Source of the DNA: Stemphylium vesicarium
Taxonomy: Eukaryota > Ascomycota > Dothideomycetes > Pleosporales > Pleosporaceae
Assembly (NCBI GenBank): GCA_004380135.1
Contig: QXCR01000089.1
Coordinates: 1 to 64,000 of the forward strand
DNA length: 64,000 nucleotides
Direction: 5' to 3'
Shown here: one piece after another, positions 1-13,785 of the stretch
Numbering within the stretch: the first letter of the stretch is position 1
How the letters are laid out: each line of letters starts with the position of its first letter
Notes under the pieces: generated by a model
Seen by the model: only the letters and a program-made list of their open reading frames with translations
Database searches by the model: none
Told to the model about the DNA's origin: nothing
Program-made: the position numbers and the translations under genes

Positions 1-3000
1 CCCCCCCCCCCTTTTCTTTTCTTTTCATGGAAATGTCTAATATGGCTTTTTCACCTTTCACCTTTCCTAATTCCTAAGAAGCTTCCAGGGAAGTTGTCGT
101 CATCATTGTGTAGCAAAAGTCAAATTAGCTGACTTCATTGATTCCTTTTGCTAGTCTTTCCTCTAGCTCGGGGGAATGATGTGTGTCCTCGCTCTCCTTT
201 AACGTTTTTGGGGGATACCTGCTTGAAGCACTATGGTCTAGATGGTGATGTTTGACGCATCGCATGATGTTGAAAGCTTGCGGTCTTTTCACGATCAGAG
301 TGTTGGAACTTTTTTTAATTTCTGGTTATGAGCCTGGGCCCTGGTCCTGGTGCTGGATACTCTGACCCATCTATTCTCTTTCATTCCCTGATCCCGGGCA
401 ATCGGTACACGTATTTCTGTGAGTAACAAATTCGAAGCGGGATGACCAGAGTGACACTTTTGCTACGTCAGTGTTTTGTCAGTTTCTTGCACTGTTAGCT
501 CGAGCATTCCCTACCTATTACAAAAAACAGAGTGCGATCTACCTCGGGATGGTGGCTGTCATATCATGCGGGCATGTGTGTCCCCTTGTATTTGGCCACA
601 CAGTTCCCTGTGACGGGGTTTGCTTTTATCTTGGTTGTCTAATGGTCCCTGATGATCGTGTCCTTTGCACATACGGGCTGGCATGTTTTCTTCTTCCGGA
701 AAGCATGCAGCCTGCGCTGCAGAGTTGCGAAGTGATCGATATGACTTGCATGCCCGAGCCTACGAACCCACTACCTGGGATTCCTTTAGCCCGACACATC
801 TCCCGCATCGCGCCGTCAGGTGCTTCGCTTGCATGGCTTCGACATGCTCAACTCCTAGAGATGGACCAAAGCCGGAACGGACTTCCTCGGGTATGCCATT
901 GGTCCGGCCGATACCAAATTGTTCTCGACGGCCTCAAGTCGCTACGACAGCTAATGCATGCCGCGTTCGACGGCATACTGCACTCGGCGCATTGGTTACG
1001 GTTCGGCGAGCCGCAGCTGAGGGTGTGAAGGTATGCGAGGCTTGTATGACGTGGACCCTCGCCCATACTGACTTCGGCCCTTTGCCCTTTCACCGTTCTC
1101 GATAAGCACAAGTCTTGCACCATGTTCCCGACTGGCTGGCGTGCTTCTCCGATGTCCAATCCATAGTCACGGAGATCCATCAATTCCCGCACGAGCTCCG
1201 CGCAGCTCATTGATGCACTCTGTGAATGGTCCGCGACGACATAATGGTTTGTAAAGAACAAACGAGCTGCTGTTGTGAGACGTTGGCGTGTGACGAGAGA
1301 AAGCGTCGGGAAGATTGACGGGGCGGGAAGAGAGGTGTTGACATATTCAGCAGTTGCCGGGGTATAGAGCATGCTGCGGGCGGCGTGCAATGGCCTGAGA
1401 GGTAGCCACTGACACGACTGGCATCTCTCACTCGATGACCAGAGGGCAAGAGGGCCAGGGCATCACCGCGGCTGGCGTTCCATAACGACGCCTAGATTTT
1501 CTTTTCGTCGTCCACCCCGCATCCCGCAGCCTAATCTCTGCGCCTCCAATAGACCCCTAGCTATTACCCTGCGTGATGCTACTGGCCTGCAGTGCCTTTG
1601 TGATATTGCTTTTTCGCCATCATGCGAGGCGGAATCCAGCGTCGAAGGCGCAGTGGCGGTCTGCGGGGCTCTTCTAGGACCAGAGACATTAACGGTCGCC
1701 TATCGCGTGTATTCTATCACTCTGTGGCGCCGGGTACGGGTACCAGCAGGATCGTGAGAGTGCCGCTGTTGTGTTCAGGCTGCACCGCCAAGCAACGTGG
1801 TACATGTTTCCACACAGGGAAGCAGCAGCCGTGTAACTGATGCTGCAGGAAAGCAGTGCAATAGACTCGATCGTGATGACGCGCATTCGGTCACGCTTCC
1901 TCATATGGCTTTACTGGCGTGGGAAATGCCTCTCCAAAGTTGGGGTGGTGTGGTGAGGACATGTCGCGCTTTGCGCGACCGAAGAATAGGGTCTCGTGTC
2001 GTTCTTTCCCTGGTTTCAGGTTTGGAAGTACCGCACTTGCCGGTTTCGTACTTTCGATGCTTTTTTTCTCTTTGCCTCATCCACTCCATGTACACTAGCA
2101 AATGGTAGGGGATAAACGAGATACGATAGCCCATATCACAGGTGTACTTCAAATCGTCAGAAATGATACATCCACATTGCGTGTGCGAATGTTTGTGTTG
2201 GCCGGAAGGCCATGAGATGTATGACATGTGAAGATTGTAAAAGCAAGCGCTCTCAACAGATGCGCTTTAAGGTCCAGCATCTAATACTAATGGGTGGGTA
2301 GTTTAGATACCAGCATACGACCCTTGAAATGCTCAAAAACTGCAGTGGGGTTTTAGTACCGCCCTTTCCCGCCAAAATTGAATGCTGCAGCGCAACCAGG
2401 AGGCTTGGAGCGGCTCTCGATGCCTTGTTCGAATATACTATGCTCGAATATGCAACACGGCGGCCTCCGTAACAAGGGCTTCGAGAATGTGTCAAGGCCT
2501 AGACTTAATTGCCATGCTTGCTCGGACGTTGTTGCATGCACATTTGCATGGATCTGACGCGCGGCCGGCTCGAAAAGAAGGCTTTGTTCGATACGAGGGC
2601 ATCAATTCTGCTCGTGGCCGCAGGATTGTTCTCTGAATACGCAGGCTTGTCATTTCGCATTCAATCTAAATTCGAGCTTGTAGACGAGTCAGTTGACTTT
2701 GTGGAAGAAAGCTTGTGCTCTGGTAGATATGCCAATCAGACGCTATCTTTGAATAACCGCTGCGGCGCAGCGTGCCGTATGTACGACATCAAAGGAAGGA
2801 CGACTAATGTCCTATTCGTCCATCGCTCGCATCGCTTAGAAGAATCTTGCAATGGGTGCTGCTTATGCTCGACAATGATTGCGCCAGAGTGGTAGGTCCC
2901 ACTCATGGCAGGAGCGACGCAATTAGTCATTGACTTGCGGTCGTTAGGAGACGTCGTTCAAGGTCGAAGATCATGACAGCGCCTCAACCGTTGCAGATGA

Positions 3001-6000
3001 TAGAGCAAAGAGCACAAGGGCTTACTCCTTCCTTCCTCATAGGATGCAGCTAAAGGCCGTTCACACCGTTCGCGAAAGGTAAGCAGCTCCATGGCCATGC
3101 ACCGGCCATGAGGCATTCCGGGCGAGTTAGTGACTAGGCGTCTGCAGAGACTTGCAGATGTGGATAGTGACATTACCCTGGCCCCAACATGAGGTGATTT
3201 GCAGCGGCCCTCAATCTCCGGTAGTGGGGGAATAGCCCATCCATGGGTTGTCATACGAGGCAGCCGACAGCCTTACAGCTGCAAGGCCAGCCAGATACTG
3301 GCAGGAGTCGTCGTCGGTAACCCTTGGGGAACAAAGGTGTCGTGCGTCCCCCCTCGGGCCCAGCCATCAGCCGGAACCATTACCGCCTACACATAGTGAC
3401 GTCTGAGTCCCTCAATAGCTCGGCAACACGCTGGTGTGAGTGTGTGGGGAACGACCAGGGCACCACCCCAAGGCTGTCTAGAGCATTTCGAGACGGGCGA
3501 TCCGAACAAATAGCGCAGCCCTAGGCTGGCCACCAGGGATGTCGCTCACAACCCTGGCCCCAGCGCTGAGAGGCGTGCGGCGCTTCTGCCAAATTCTGAC
3601 CCCCTATGAGCTCTGGTGCTTACCATCCATCTGTGCGCTTGGCTGAACCCGTCGCTAATTACATGCTAGAGTGTGTATGGTGTGTATGTGTGAAATAGAC
3701 CATCCATGTGACTGAATGACGCTAGCCGTCTAGTCGATCATAGCTCGCAAGCCAGCAACCACCATCCGCCACCAACCCACTTCTTTGCCCACCTAATCTC
3801 ACCATATGCGCTTTGTATCGCGATCACTGGCGATACCGAAAAGACGCATGATGGGCGCACCTCGGTACCTGCTGACACCTGATGTGCCCGGGCGCAACGA
3901 GTTCCAAGGCTCGACTGCGCCTCCCTCTACGACCAGCCGAACTGGGACCAGGCTGAGTAGTTGTTGACCGGAGAGGAAAATGTCCCAAGATAATGTGGTG
4001 AGCATTGATGGTTGTACTGATACCCTTCGAGCAGGTACCGCCGACTACATGCCCTGGAACAGACGTCCGGTTGACAAAGTTGCAATCAGTAGAAAAGGCA
4101 TACTGTCCTATCATGTGCACCTCGTTCACCAAAAGCTCCGTCGAAACTACACCAATACATCAATGGGCAGCTGCAAGAGATATTGCAAATCCATGTATTC
4201 ACAAGCCCGGAAATTTACCAGAGAGACCAATGATAGCAGTCCGTTTAGGCCAGCAATCTCCATATCACGACATCGACTCGTTATGGTCTCTTGCGTATGC
4301 TGTATTTCTTCAGGAAGATCATCGTGGGTTCTTCAATCTCGATTAGTTTGCAGAGAGTGACGAGCAGTCATGAGAACGCTCAGTACTCGGTTAATTCCAA
4401 TAATACTACTAGACCATGGCACTGGAATCGACATTGAACTACCCTGACTATACTCGGGGTCAGTGCTCCGGCTAAACGATGGGTGTTTGAGTTTGTGGGA
4501 TTGGCCTTCTCGATTGCGATCAGCTGCCCAGTCATTTGGCGAGTAGAGACCAGAAAGAGGAACCGGAAAATGGCATGAAGATCTTTGGGCTCAATATAGC
4601 CGTGACCAGAAACCATGGAGGCGATCCAAGACCAACTGGCTAAGCTGGATAGTCGCTCTCCGGGCGGATAAGTTTCACGACAAGTGGCGGAAGCGTTAAC
4701 CAGGTTCAATAAGACTCTGTCCAGTAGAAATGTGGTCCTCCAGGAGCACTATTATTCCACGTCGGGGAGGGCAAGAAGGCTGTGTAGTGTCACAGCTCTA
4801 CAAAAGAGCCCTCGACTAGCGCAAAATAGTACCGAAGAGGTGATACGAGTGTCGTCTGCACTGGTATTTGAGGCTCTTGACACATGTCCTCTTCGGTCAC
4901 TGTCCCAATTATGCCGCGCAGAAGCGCGCAGCCGCGGGCAAACTGCTACAAGGCTTTGGAACTCGCGAGGAAGCGGCACGCGATCCGCAATATGTGGAGG
5001 ATCAGCTTGTCCCCGTGCCTTGTGGTATATGACGCAATATCCGAATGTGTCCTGACAGCTATACACAGACGGTGGAACTTTTTTTGTAGGCAAATATCTT
5101 ACATGCCTTTTCCCGAAGCACTGTATTGCCGTACGATGCACACGTCGACCCTAAAACCTTTCATGGCAGCACTTGCATTGAACGTTTGATCGTATGATGA
5201 AGCTGACAAGCAAAAGATAATCCGAATTTGCTTCCCTATGTCTAAATGCAGACATGGACAAAACTGACGGGTGGGATTCTATGCAGGGAAGCGCCAACCA
5301 GCAGCCCATCTGTCGTTCGATCGCTCGCAGGATGGGGTGCCCACCCACCTTCGTATATTACATGCATCATGCACCACCAGCCATGTACATGGCACTCAAA
5401 CGAGGTAATTGGACGCGCGTAAGTGATTCCGCGGGCCGACCATTGGATCTGCAAGAGCATGGTAGTAACCCCGTCTCTGCAGCGTCGTACATGGGCTTGA
5501 AGTAGGTATGAATGCAAGCGGACGCGGACCATGTACCTCTTCATCCGGTGCAGGTACCTTTCCACAGCGCTGGCCCCAGCAGCGGCACAAAGAAATTGAT
5601 TGCAGCAGACGTAAAGCTTGACGGCAAAAAAATCAGTCAACTCGCTACTGGATATGGCAATGTGTCCGACGAGAGGGCCATGGGCCCATGTACGACAAAT
5701 ACAAGCCGCTAGTGCTTGGATGGATGGAGCTCGAGAAGCCAACCGACCAAGATTTTAGACCGGCCAAACACATGATATCGTATTTCTCAGAGCAGCAAAT
5801 GTCGCCCCGCGGCTGCTACTACGTGTGGAAAGCTGCCAAAAAAAAACGCTCGGTTACAAATTGAAAGCTGGATTGATCTAGTGAGAGAGACCCTGGAAAT
5901 TTCCCGTTGACCGGCGGCAGCAACTTAGCGACGGCGAGTACTCTTGTGTCGTGGGTGGATGTGGAAGCGTCGCAACAATTAATTAGCCGTGGCGGGAGCA

Positions 6001-6849
6001 TGTACGGACGGAACCTGGAGACGCCAGCCCTGCTACCAAAAGGCCACCAAGCGCCTATCGTCGCTATTGCGCCACGCTTGCTAGAGTCCGCTTGCAGCGG
6101 CTAGTGCATGGACTCAGTCGACGAGTGGGCAATTTCAGGCCTAGAGCCCTTGATCTCAGATGGTCTGGCGCCAAGCGGGGTCACACATATTGACCAGGAC
6201 CCATCGATCATCAGCCGCATCGCTCACAGCCCGCGCGTCGGCTCCGTATCGCACGACCTGCCGGCGCGTCAGGAGGACCACTGCGCAATGGGTAACGCAT
6301 TCTTAGTAGTAATGGATGGCGCCATGAGGTGAGCATAGTGGGGAGGCCTGCTGTCTCGTGCCCCAGCCGCAAAAGCACCGGAGCGACCGCGGGGCGGTTA
6401 CACTGAGGCCCTTGTCATCAACGCACCACAGTGCAGTCGATCCCTGACAGTGCTTGCATCTAGGGTGCCTAGGAATATGCGAGCGATTCAACGGCTGGCG
6501 GGATCCAAGCATCCATGGATGACGCCCTTAGCAGCTTTGTGCATGTGCTATTCCCGACTCGTCCCCCCCACCCATGTCGCCTCTGGAATTTCGCAACTAC
6601 CTCATGCTCCAGCCATGTTCACACTACCCCAAAGTCTGCTAAGGGAATCTCATGCAGCTTAAACAGCGCCGGGAAGCGAAACATGTCCTCGCCGCCCTAG
6701 CCCGCTCACAAGCATGTGTTTAAATACCTGTCACTTCCGCCTCTTCCCCGATGCAAGCGGCTTTTCACTCCCACCATTCGATGTGATCTTCGTTTACCGT
6801 ACACCGTCGTAGTTCACGTTCCGCACTACCACACTCGTTGGCCGCTGCA
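1..6849. other. Gene-poor stretch, no supported gene
   Basis: I find no reading frame here that looks like a conserved protein. Open frames on both strands are short, overlap each other on opposite strands and have composition unlike the real genes further on. The left edge is a homopolymer C run followed by CTTTT units. A 180-codon minus-strand frame at 848-1390 is the most protein-like, but I recognise nothing in it. There is no clear transposon, terminal repeat or RNA gene. It may be old degenerate intergenic DNA or hold lineage-specific genes that cannot be recognised by eye. Confidence 0.5.
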
Positions 6850-8499
6850 ATGTTTCCCTTTTCACTGGCCTTGTTTCCAAATTGGAGTTGGTTCTGTATC
6901 TTTTTGGTTCTATTGTATGTCGACCCAAACCACGGCCTGTTGTTGTTGCTGTCGACGGCCTTCCCCGCATCCGGATTATACACTGACTCGCTACCACAGT
7001 TTGTTTCGATATGTCAGGCTATGGGTTAACCTCGCGAGCAATTGGACCTACACGCCCATGCAGCCCGTCGACGACCCGACCATCACATCGAAAGACATGA
7101 CGGTAATAATACCCACGGTGGCCGAGGACCTCCAGCAATTAAAAGAGACGGTCCAAAGCGCATACCGTCTCGAGCCATTTGAACTTCTCCTCGTCACGCC
7201 CGACTCGCGTGTGAAGCGCGTTTATCAGATGGTAGAGGAGCTGGGCAGCCCCAAGATCATCCAGGTCTTGTCCGTCAGCCAGGCCAACAAGCGTCGCCAG
7301 TTATGCCGGGCGATTCCCGAGGTTGAGACCAAGATCACTCTCCTTCTTGACGACGATGTGTGGCTGCCAGAAAAGTTCACCAAATGGATACTCGCTCCCT
7401 TTGAGGACCCACGTGTCGGCGGCGTCGGCACCAACCAGCAAATTCGCCGCTTCAACCGCTCGAATATCTGGGAGTTCTTGGGCGCCATCTACCTAGTCCG
7501 GAGGAACTTTGATTGCACCGCCTGCAACTGGATAGACGGCGGCCTACCTTGCCTATCAGGACGCGCCGTTGCCTACCGATCCGAGATCCTGCAGGACCCC
7601 AACTTCACCTACGGCTTCACACACGAGACGTGGGGCAGCGACCACTTCCTGAACGCCGACGACGACAACTTCATTACGCGTTGGCTCTTCTCCCACAACT
7701 GGAGGATCCAGATGCAGAACCACCGCGAATGCGAAGTCGAGACGACGCTCGAGGACGACTCCAAGTACCTGCGACAATGCCTGCGCTGGGTTCGCTCTAA
7801 TTGGAGGAGCAACCTGACTAGCTTGACAGAGGGTTACATGTGGATGGTGAGTACTAGTTCCAATATTTGCACAAATTTCGCGTCGTCGGCGGTCGCCAAG
7901 CCAGCCCCTCTTTTCACCACGCCGATTTGCATTGCCTATATGCTAATCCTTCGCGCCACAGAAGTACCCATGGTCTCTCTACGCCGTCTTCCAGACGACC
8001 ATCACGCAGTGGGCATTCCTCCTCGACGTTGCCCTGCTCGCATCGGCCTACTTTGCGCTCTGCGAGGCAGGGTACTACGCGGCAGATGACGACCAGCTGT
8101 CGCGTGCCGAGAAGTGGCAGCGCTCGCTCCTGTGGACGCTATTTATCGCGCACTGGGTCTTCGCGAAGACGATCAAGCTAGTACCCCATTTGTTAAGGAA
8201 CCCCGGCGACGTCCGTTTCGTCCCGGTCTCGATCTTTTTTGGCTATTTCCACAACCTGATCAAGCTCTACGGCTGCATGACGGTGACAGAGGTATGTTTT
8301 GGAGCCCGCATTGTTGCACGAACTTTAGCTGACGACTGGTCATCAGACCACATGGGGTACCCGTGAGGGCGCCGATGCGGACGACAACATCAGAATGCTG
8401 CCGATTCCGCCGATGGCCGCGATCACTCCTCCTCTGACGCCTCCGCCAGGAGGTCGCGTCCTCCGAGAGCGTTGCGCCGGTTTTCCAATGATGAAGTAG
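6850..8499 (+). CDS. Type 2 (GT2) glycosyltransferase, hyaluronan/cellulose-synthase-like
   Basis: Membrane glycosyltransferase of the fungal GT2 family related to hyaluronan synthase and Cps1; a GT2 of this type is needed for surface hyphal growth in Zymoseptoria. Four exons give 464 aa: 6850-6914, 7000-7846, 7962-8291, 8347-8499. The frame stays consistent across all three introns, and the acceptor at 6999 has a CTGAC branch site just upstream. Residues 1-22 form a hydrophobic N-terminal segment. The catalytic core shows VIIPT, the LLLDDDVW donor-binding aspartates, GGLPCLSGR, the NADDDN acid motif and a QCLRW form of the QxxRW motif near the first membrane-interface helices. Two or three membrane segments follow (LLDVALLASAYFAL region and the VPVSIFFGYF region). 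An acceptor at 7017 is also in frame, but 6999 keeps the usual RYVRL segment. The gene lies alone between two gene-poor stretches. The polysaccharide it makes cannot be told from sequence. Confidence 0.87.
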
Positions 8500-11400
8500 A
8501 CGACAGTTTCCACTTTTTTGGTTCGCATTCTAGGCCCCTCCCCGGCCGTAACGTTGGATGCAGTAGTAATGTTAGACGCGTGTCGGTTTTGAGCATGACG
8601 GATATCTACCAGCACACATGGACGGTAGAGCAGCATTGTCTTGTTTCCCAGTATTGAGCGTGGCAGCTCTCGGATACCACAAAATGGGCCCGGTTGGATG
8701 ATGCATGGTGTTTTGGAGTTTTTTCCAGTCTTTTTTTTTTGGTCCGAGGCCATGGCCGAATTTGCAGCGTCTTCCTGTGCGCGCGGTGTTGGTGAATACC
8801 CAACCATGTAGTTTATGCAAAAAGTCAAAAATGACAAGAATTTGTTCGATCAGTTTTTGTTTTTGGGTTTGGGGGTCGGGCTCCTCTCCATGCTGGTGGC
8901 CGCCTCCCGCCTCCCGCACCGCGACGTCCCTGTCGCTCTGCTCTCATGGCTCAACCGCGGCACAAGGCTCGATTCCAGCAAGCAGCATCACAACGCGTTC
9001 CCCGAGCAACAGTCACGACACAACACGACACGACCCCCCTGGCCAGCCGTCTTAGGCGTCCTACCCGCGCTGCACGGTCTACAGGTAGCGCGAACCATCA
9101 CCCGCTCGCCTGCCTGATCGTTTCCGGTTTGATCTGGAGTCTGGGCCGTGTCGAGGACAATAGCGGCACGTTATCTCAAGACGGACGCACTACGAGCAGT
9201 ATGGGCAAGGCAATACAACCGACGAACCACTCCAAGACGGCAGGTGCGAAGGACCATGTCCCTAGAGTCTGCTCGGCTTACGGGATGGGGATTCAATGAA
9301 CCCACTCCCCACTCGGAACTACTTCGTATCTCCGCTTTCGGCCATGGCCTGCAGCGCTCCACGAGCGGAGCTGCTTCAAGATTGTCGCTCGTCAGCCGCA
9401 GCGCTGCGCAGCACGCCGCTGTGCACAATGCACCAGCAATTATCTTCGGTAGGCCGCTCCGTCCAGCGTCGGCCTGCTGCACGCTTCAGTCGCCCACGTC
9501 CTACCACATCGCGATGGCGCGGAAAAGTCTATGGCGTTCAGAAGGGCCTCCATCCACCACCCACCACTGTCCACCAACGAATACGCCCACTTCAAGCGGG
9601 CCTGCATGCTGCACGTCCTAGCCTTCACCTTCCAGGGAAACCTTGCCGGCGCCGAACTTATCATGCACACTTGCATCGCCAGCCCTCGTCAGACATCATT
9701 GTGCGTTGCGGCAATTTCTTACCCTGTCCACAAGCCCAAAAAACTTCACCACTGCACTGCGCCTGGTCTCCCAGAAGACGATGACGGATGACAGATGCAT
9801 GAGCCCTGGTCTTCTAGCGAGCCAGCAAATGGAGCGGAAGAGACCCTTTGTTCAAACCTTATGCTTGTCATCCCGCTCCCGCAGGCCTGTGTGTCCAGAG
9901 CCAAGCTCGCGCGCTAGACTGGCGCCGACCGCGGCGCGACGCCAGTCCCATGCCTCCACCTCTCGTCATAGCTGCCTGTCACTGTCCACTCAGCTTTCCC
10001 AGCAGAGGGGGCCACCGGCCAGCACGCTGTACACATGTTCAGCAAGGCTTCGCGGCCAAGAAGCTGCAAGTCGACCTCTCCCGCGCCCCCGATGCAGAGC
10101 ACTGCAAGACGAGTTAGCAGGACGACTTTGGCACGGACTCGCAGTTCGACACTCACGCAGCATCATGTATACCAACACCGGACGGAACATTTCCATTGGT
10201 GCCGTTGGCGATCTGAAATACCCCAAACGCTCAGCTGCAGTCTGGGCGAGCGCCACATGCTAGCGGAACCGTCGCTGAAGACCCTCATCGAGATGACAGA
10301 ATTGCTATCAATATATGTGGCTGTGACATGGCCCAACCTGCTGTCTTCTTGAGCAAGGCGACATGGTTCAAGATAGCTGTTGTTTTGCCGGCTTCCCATT
10401 TCATCGCCTTGCCTGCATGCCCGGGACATTTCGACTCTCGCTTGTCGTTTGCTTGTCACCCTTCATGGGTGCCCATACAGCTGGGTCGAAGGAAAAACTC
10501 TGCACGTCTCGCTACACGCGCGACACACGCTGTCGGGTTGCATCTAAGCTCTCAGCATTTATCGCCTACTTTTCCCTTCCATCTAGGACTCATGCTTCCG
10601 AACACTCATGGGTAGGGGTATGCGTAGAATGCAAGGGGACAGTGCGCAGTCAAGCACCCTTACTCTATTCTACAGTGCTTTGGCGAAGGTGGGCTGTGCT
10701 AGTGCCGCGTTTGGATGGTATGACGATAGCGAGGACTGACTACTTCCGCAGCCAACAGCTGCCCCCGGAGTTTAGCAGTGATGAGTGTCTGACGACACCA
10801 AGCACCTAGCACAAGGCCTGGAACCTACTGAACACCTTGTGCGAGGCCATTGTATCCGAGTCTTCGAGCTGCTCATGATCATGTCACATTCGTCTGACAA
10901 GATGGGAGCTAGGCAGATCCGGCGTGCCAAGTGCTGACTTCTAAAGACCTGGGGGCGTGCAGCAACCTCAAAGCTCGACCTACAAACAGCCAGTTGTATC
11001 CGAATAATTGCCAGTAATCGCGTGTAACACGATGAGCCTGTGCGGACATCCAGAGCATTCGTACTCGGGATACCCCAACAGGAAAATCTCCACGACGAGT
11101 TTTCTTGGGAAACTGCAGACTTGAACAATCGGGCGTGTCTAACATAGCGCTCGCGCCGTGCCGGCCTTGAACCGAGATCGAGCGGCAAGCACGAGCTGCA
11201 AATCACTTCGAGTCAGGAAGTGTGCGGAACGACTACGCCCGGTCATCGGTCGCGGCGGAAGGACACGCGGCGAAACGTATTGGACAAGTGTACTTGCACT
11301 ATAAGCGGACTTGATGGCAATGTGTACCCAAGTCACGTGCGGGCGCCACATTAGTCAGTCCAGGAACACTGCAGCGCGGATCAAGTGTCGTGCTCGGGAT

Positions 11401-13785
11401 GATATCGTCATTGTGGCCTTCTGCAGCGTCTACTCCACTGCTTGCGCGTCGTATAACGCCGCAAATATACCAGGTGTCTTGAAGGCCCCTACTAGTATAC
11501 GAGCTCGGTACTATTGCTATGGGTCCGATCATGTCCGATCCAGGGTGCACTAATGGATTCCCTAAGAATTGCCTTTTCCATGGTTCGTCGATCTTGGATG
11601 ATGACGACGTTGCACAACGTTCTTACAGCAACCTTCATCTAACTCTTCACGCAGCTACCACTGCTAAGGTATTCTAAATTGACCGCGTCCTGCAGCTGCA
11701 CGTCAACATGGCTCGCGATCAAGCCACATTTATCCATCAGCCGCATCTCCATGTTAGCGACCAGGAAAACGACCACCTCGAGCATTCTGGTGGTCGGCCA
11801 CTTGACCCGAGCGAGCCGCAATGCGAATTCTCACTCCACAGCCAACAACCGCGCTAAAATGTCGTGCAGTGTGACTGAGCCCGTCGCTGACTCGGCAGTC
11901 ATCTGGATCAAGGGTCTTGCCTGTCTTCTCCACAATCACGGCTGCACTGGCTGCATCCAGACTTTGCGACCCACCCTCTTCCTCATCGTCACGTTAAAAC
12001 AGCCGGATAGCCTCTCCGTCCCTAATCATGACTTTAGGCTTTTAACGCAGCACGAGTCAGCTTGGAATGCTTTGGACTTTGACATCGCGGCGTCCTGCGA
12101 TGAGACACCAATGTCATATCTTTGCTGAAATGCCACTTGCTTAGGCCCACCCACTGATGGATACTGGCGGATGATGGGCAAACGGGTGTGGATACAAAAA
12201 GACCTAGTGCTCAGCAAATTTCTGCCAGCGCGGACCTTTGCAAGTGGCGCTGAGGTGATATTGACAACCCAACAGGGACGGCCCACCCGTAGACCCTCTG
12301 TTTTGTTAATACCGAGAGGGTCTTTTCTCGCACTGGTGGAGTTGCTAGAGGTGAAGATCGGAAGTATTGGAGACGTTGAGCCACAAGTGTCACAGTTTTG
12401 ACAGCCCGCGCGGCGGCCGACTTTTTTTTTTTATCGCGCATCCTGCGACCTGCCGATGCCAAAACTTCGGCAAATGCCATAGGCATGTACTTCCATCACA
12501 TGTCACACACCCCATCCAGATGCAAGGGATATAACAGAGCCTCACGTATATTTTTCGCACGAAAGCCTCTTATTTGTTTGTTGAGCTGCGCGAGGCACGG
12601 TCGGTCCTTCTCCGGCCCTCTTTGCTCCGCTTACCCCTCCTTCGCTTCCACGCTTCCACATTCACTTCGGGAATTACTTGACGATAACGATGCTCTTTCC
12701 CAAAAAATAGCAAGGCAGGGTAAACGAGCACCAGGGTTTGAAGCCGCCCGCCCTCGCCTTTGCAAGCGAAAGTATATGTCTGGCCCTGCGCAATCCTACG
12801 GACTCTTGGTACAGGCTACCCCACATTTTTTGTCAGCTTTCACAGGCCTGGAGCTTGACACCTGTCCTCCTGTGGCTGGGAGACGCGGGACGACTAGGCG
12901 CCTATCACCGAAACGAGCTGCCATTTGAGATCACGTCAGTTATCGGCATTGTGCGTGTACAAGCATGCAAGAAGTACCTCCGTGGAGCGCTTGTTGGTCT
13001 GCGATGTATGTATGTGGTATGTATTGCGCCCTTTGAATTGTGATGCCAAGCCGCAGACCTCGCATGTAGTCTAGACCTGGTGGTCGTGCACTTGGATTAA
13101 TCCGTATGCATGACGTGCAGCTTGTGTGTGCCCATTTCGGGTAGTTGAGACTTGCATCGACGATGGTCTTATCGCGTATACATCGATTGAAAACACGCGA
13201 TACTGAACGACATGCTTGTGCCGCACTCAGCCTTCAGGATTATTGTTCCCACCAGACTACCGATGCTTTGCAATCGAGGCTTCTGCTATTGATACAAATG
13301 GAGTCGAGATTCTTTATTGGCAAGCCACTCGGACAGCCCGGCACTATAGCAACTACTACATGCAGCCTCAGCAGGTGCAAGAAACCATCGCTCCGTCCGG
13401 CTCTACAGCCGCATCACATTGTATACACAGCTGGGAAAAATCATATCTCCATGTCAATCTCTAATGTATCCTGTCTGGACAACAGCATAGCATTGGTGGG
13501 TATAACATCTGGTTCTGGTCGGAGCCTCATTACCCCGCCAACCGAAAGACATCAAGCACCCCCGCATCGCACGTATAGCACAGCAGCAGCAATGGCAAAG
13601 CAACCCTTTCACAAGCCATCTCAAAAGTTCTAGACCCTGTGACATTCTACACACACCCACGCTTGCAACCTAGATTGTGTGAATACCACCACTACCATCC
13701 CAAACCATACCTTTGCACCGCCATCACCACCACCACCGTCACCCCAACGTGGCCCGCATATCCGCTAAGCCAAACCCGACCAACC
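8500..13785. other. Gene-poor stretch, no supported gene
   Basis: About 5.3 kb without a recognisable gene. Open frames are short and mutually overlapping. A few homopolymer T/A runs occur (8729-8740, 12421-12432). No terminal repeats, transposase motifs or tRNA-like B-box were seen. The last 150 nt or so (13640-13785) are CA/CCA-rich and pyrimidine-rich, as expected for the leader of the gene at 13786. Confidence 0.5.

Noticed and set aside
471..1390. Two long overlapping frames on opposite strands (185 and 180 codons)
   Set aside because: Neither shows a family motif, they overlap each other, and no splice pattern or promoter supports either.
6716..8089. A single uninterrupted 457-codon frame over the GT2 gene
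   Set aside because: It begins with non-homologous leader sequence and runs into an intron after 7846; the spliced four-exon model keeps all GT2 motifs and gives a proper C-terminus.
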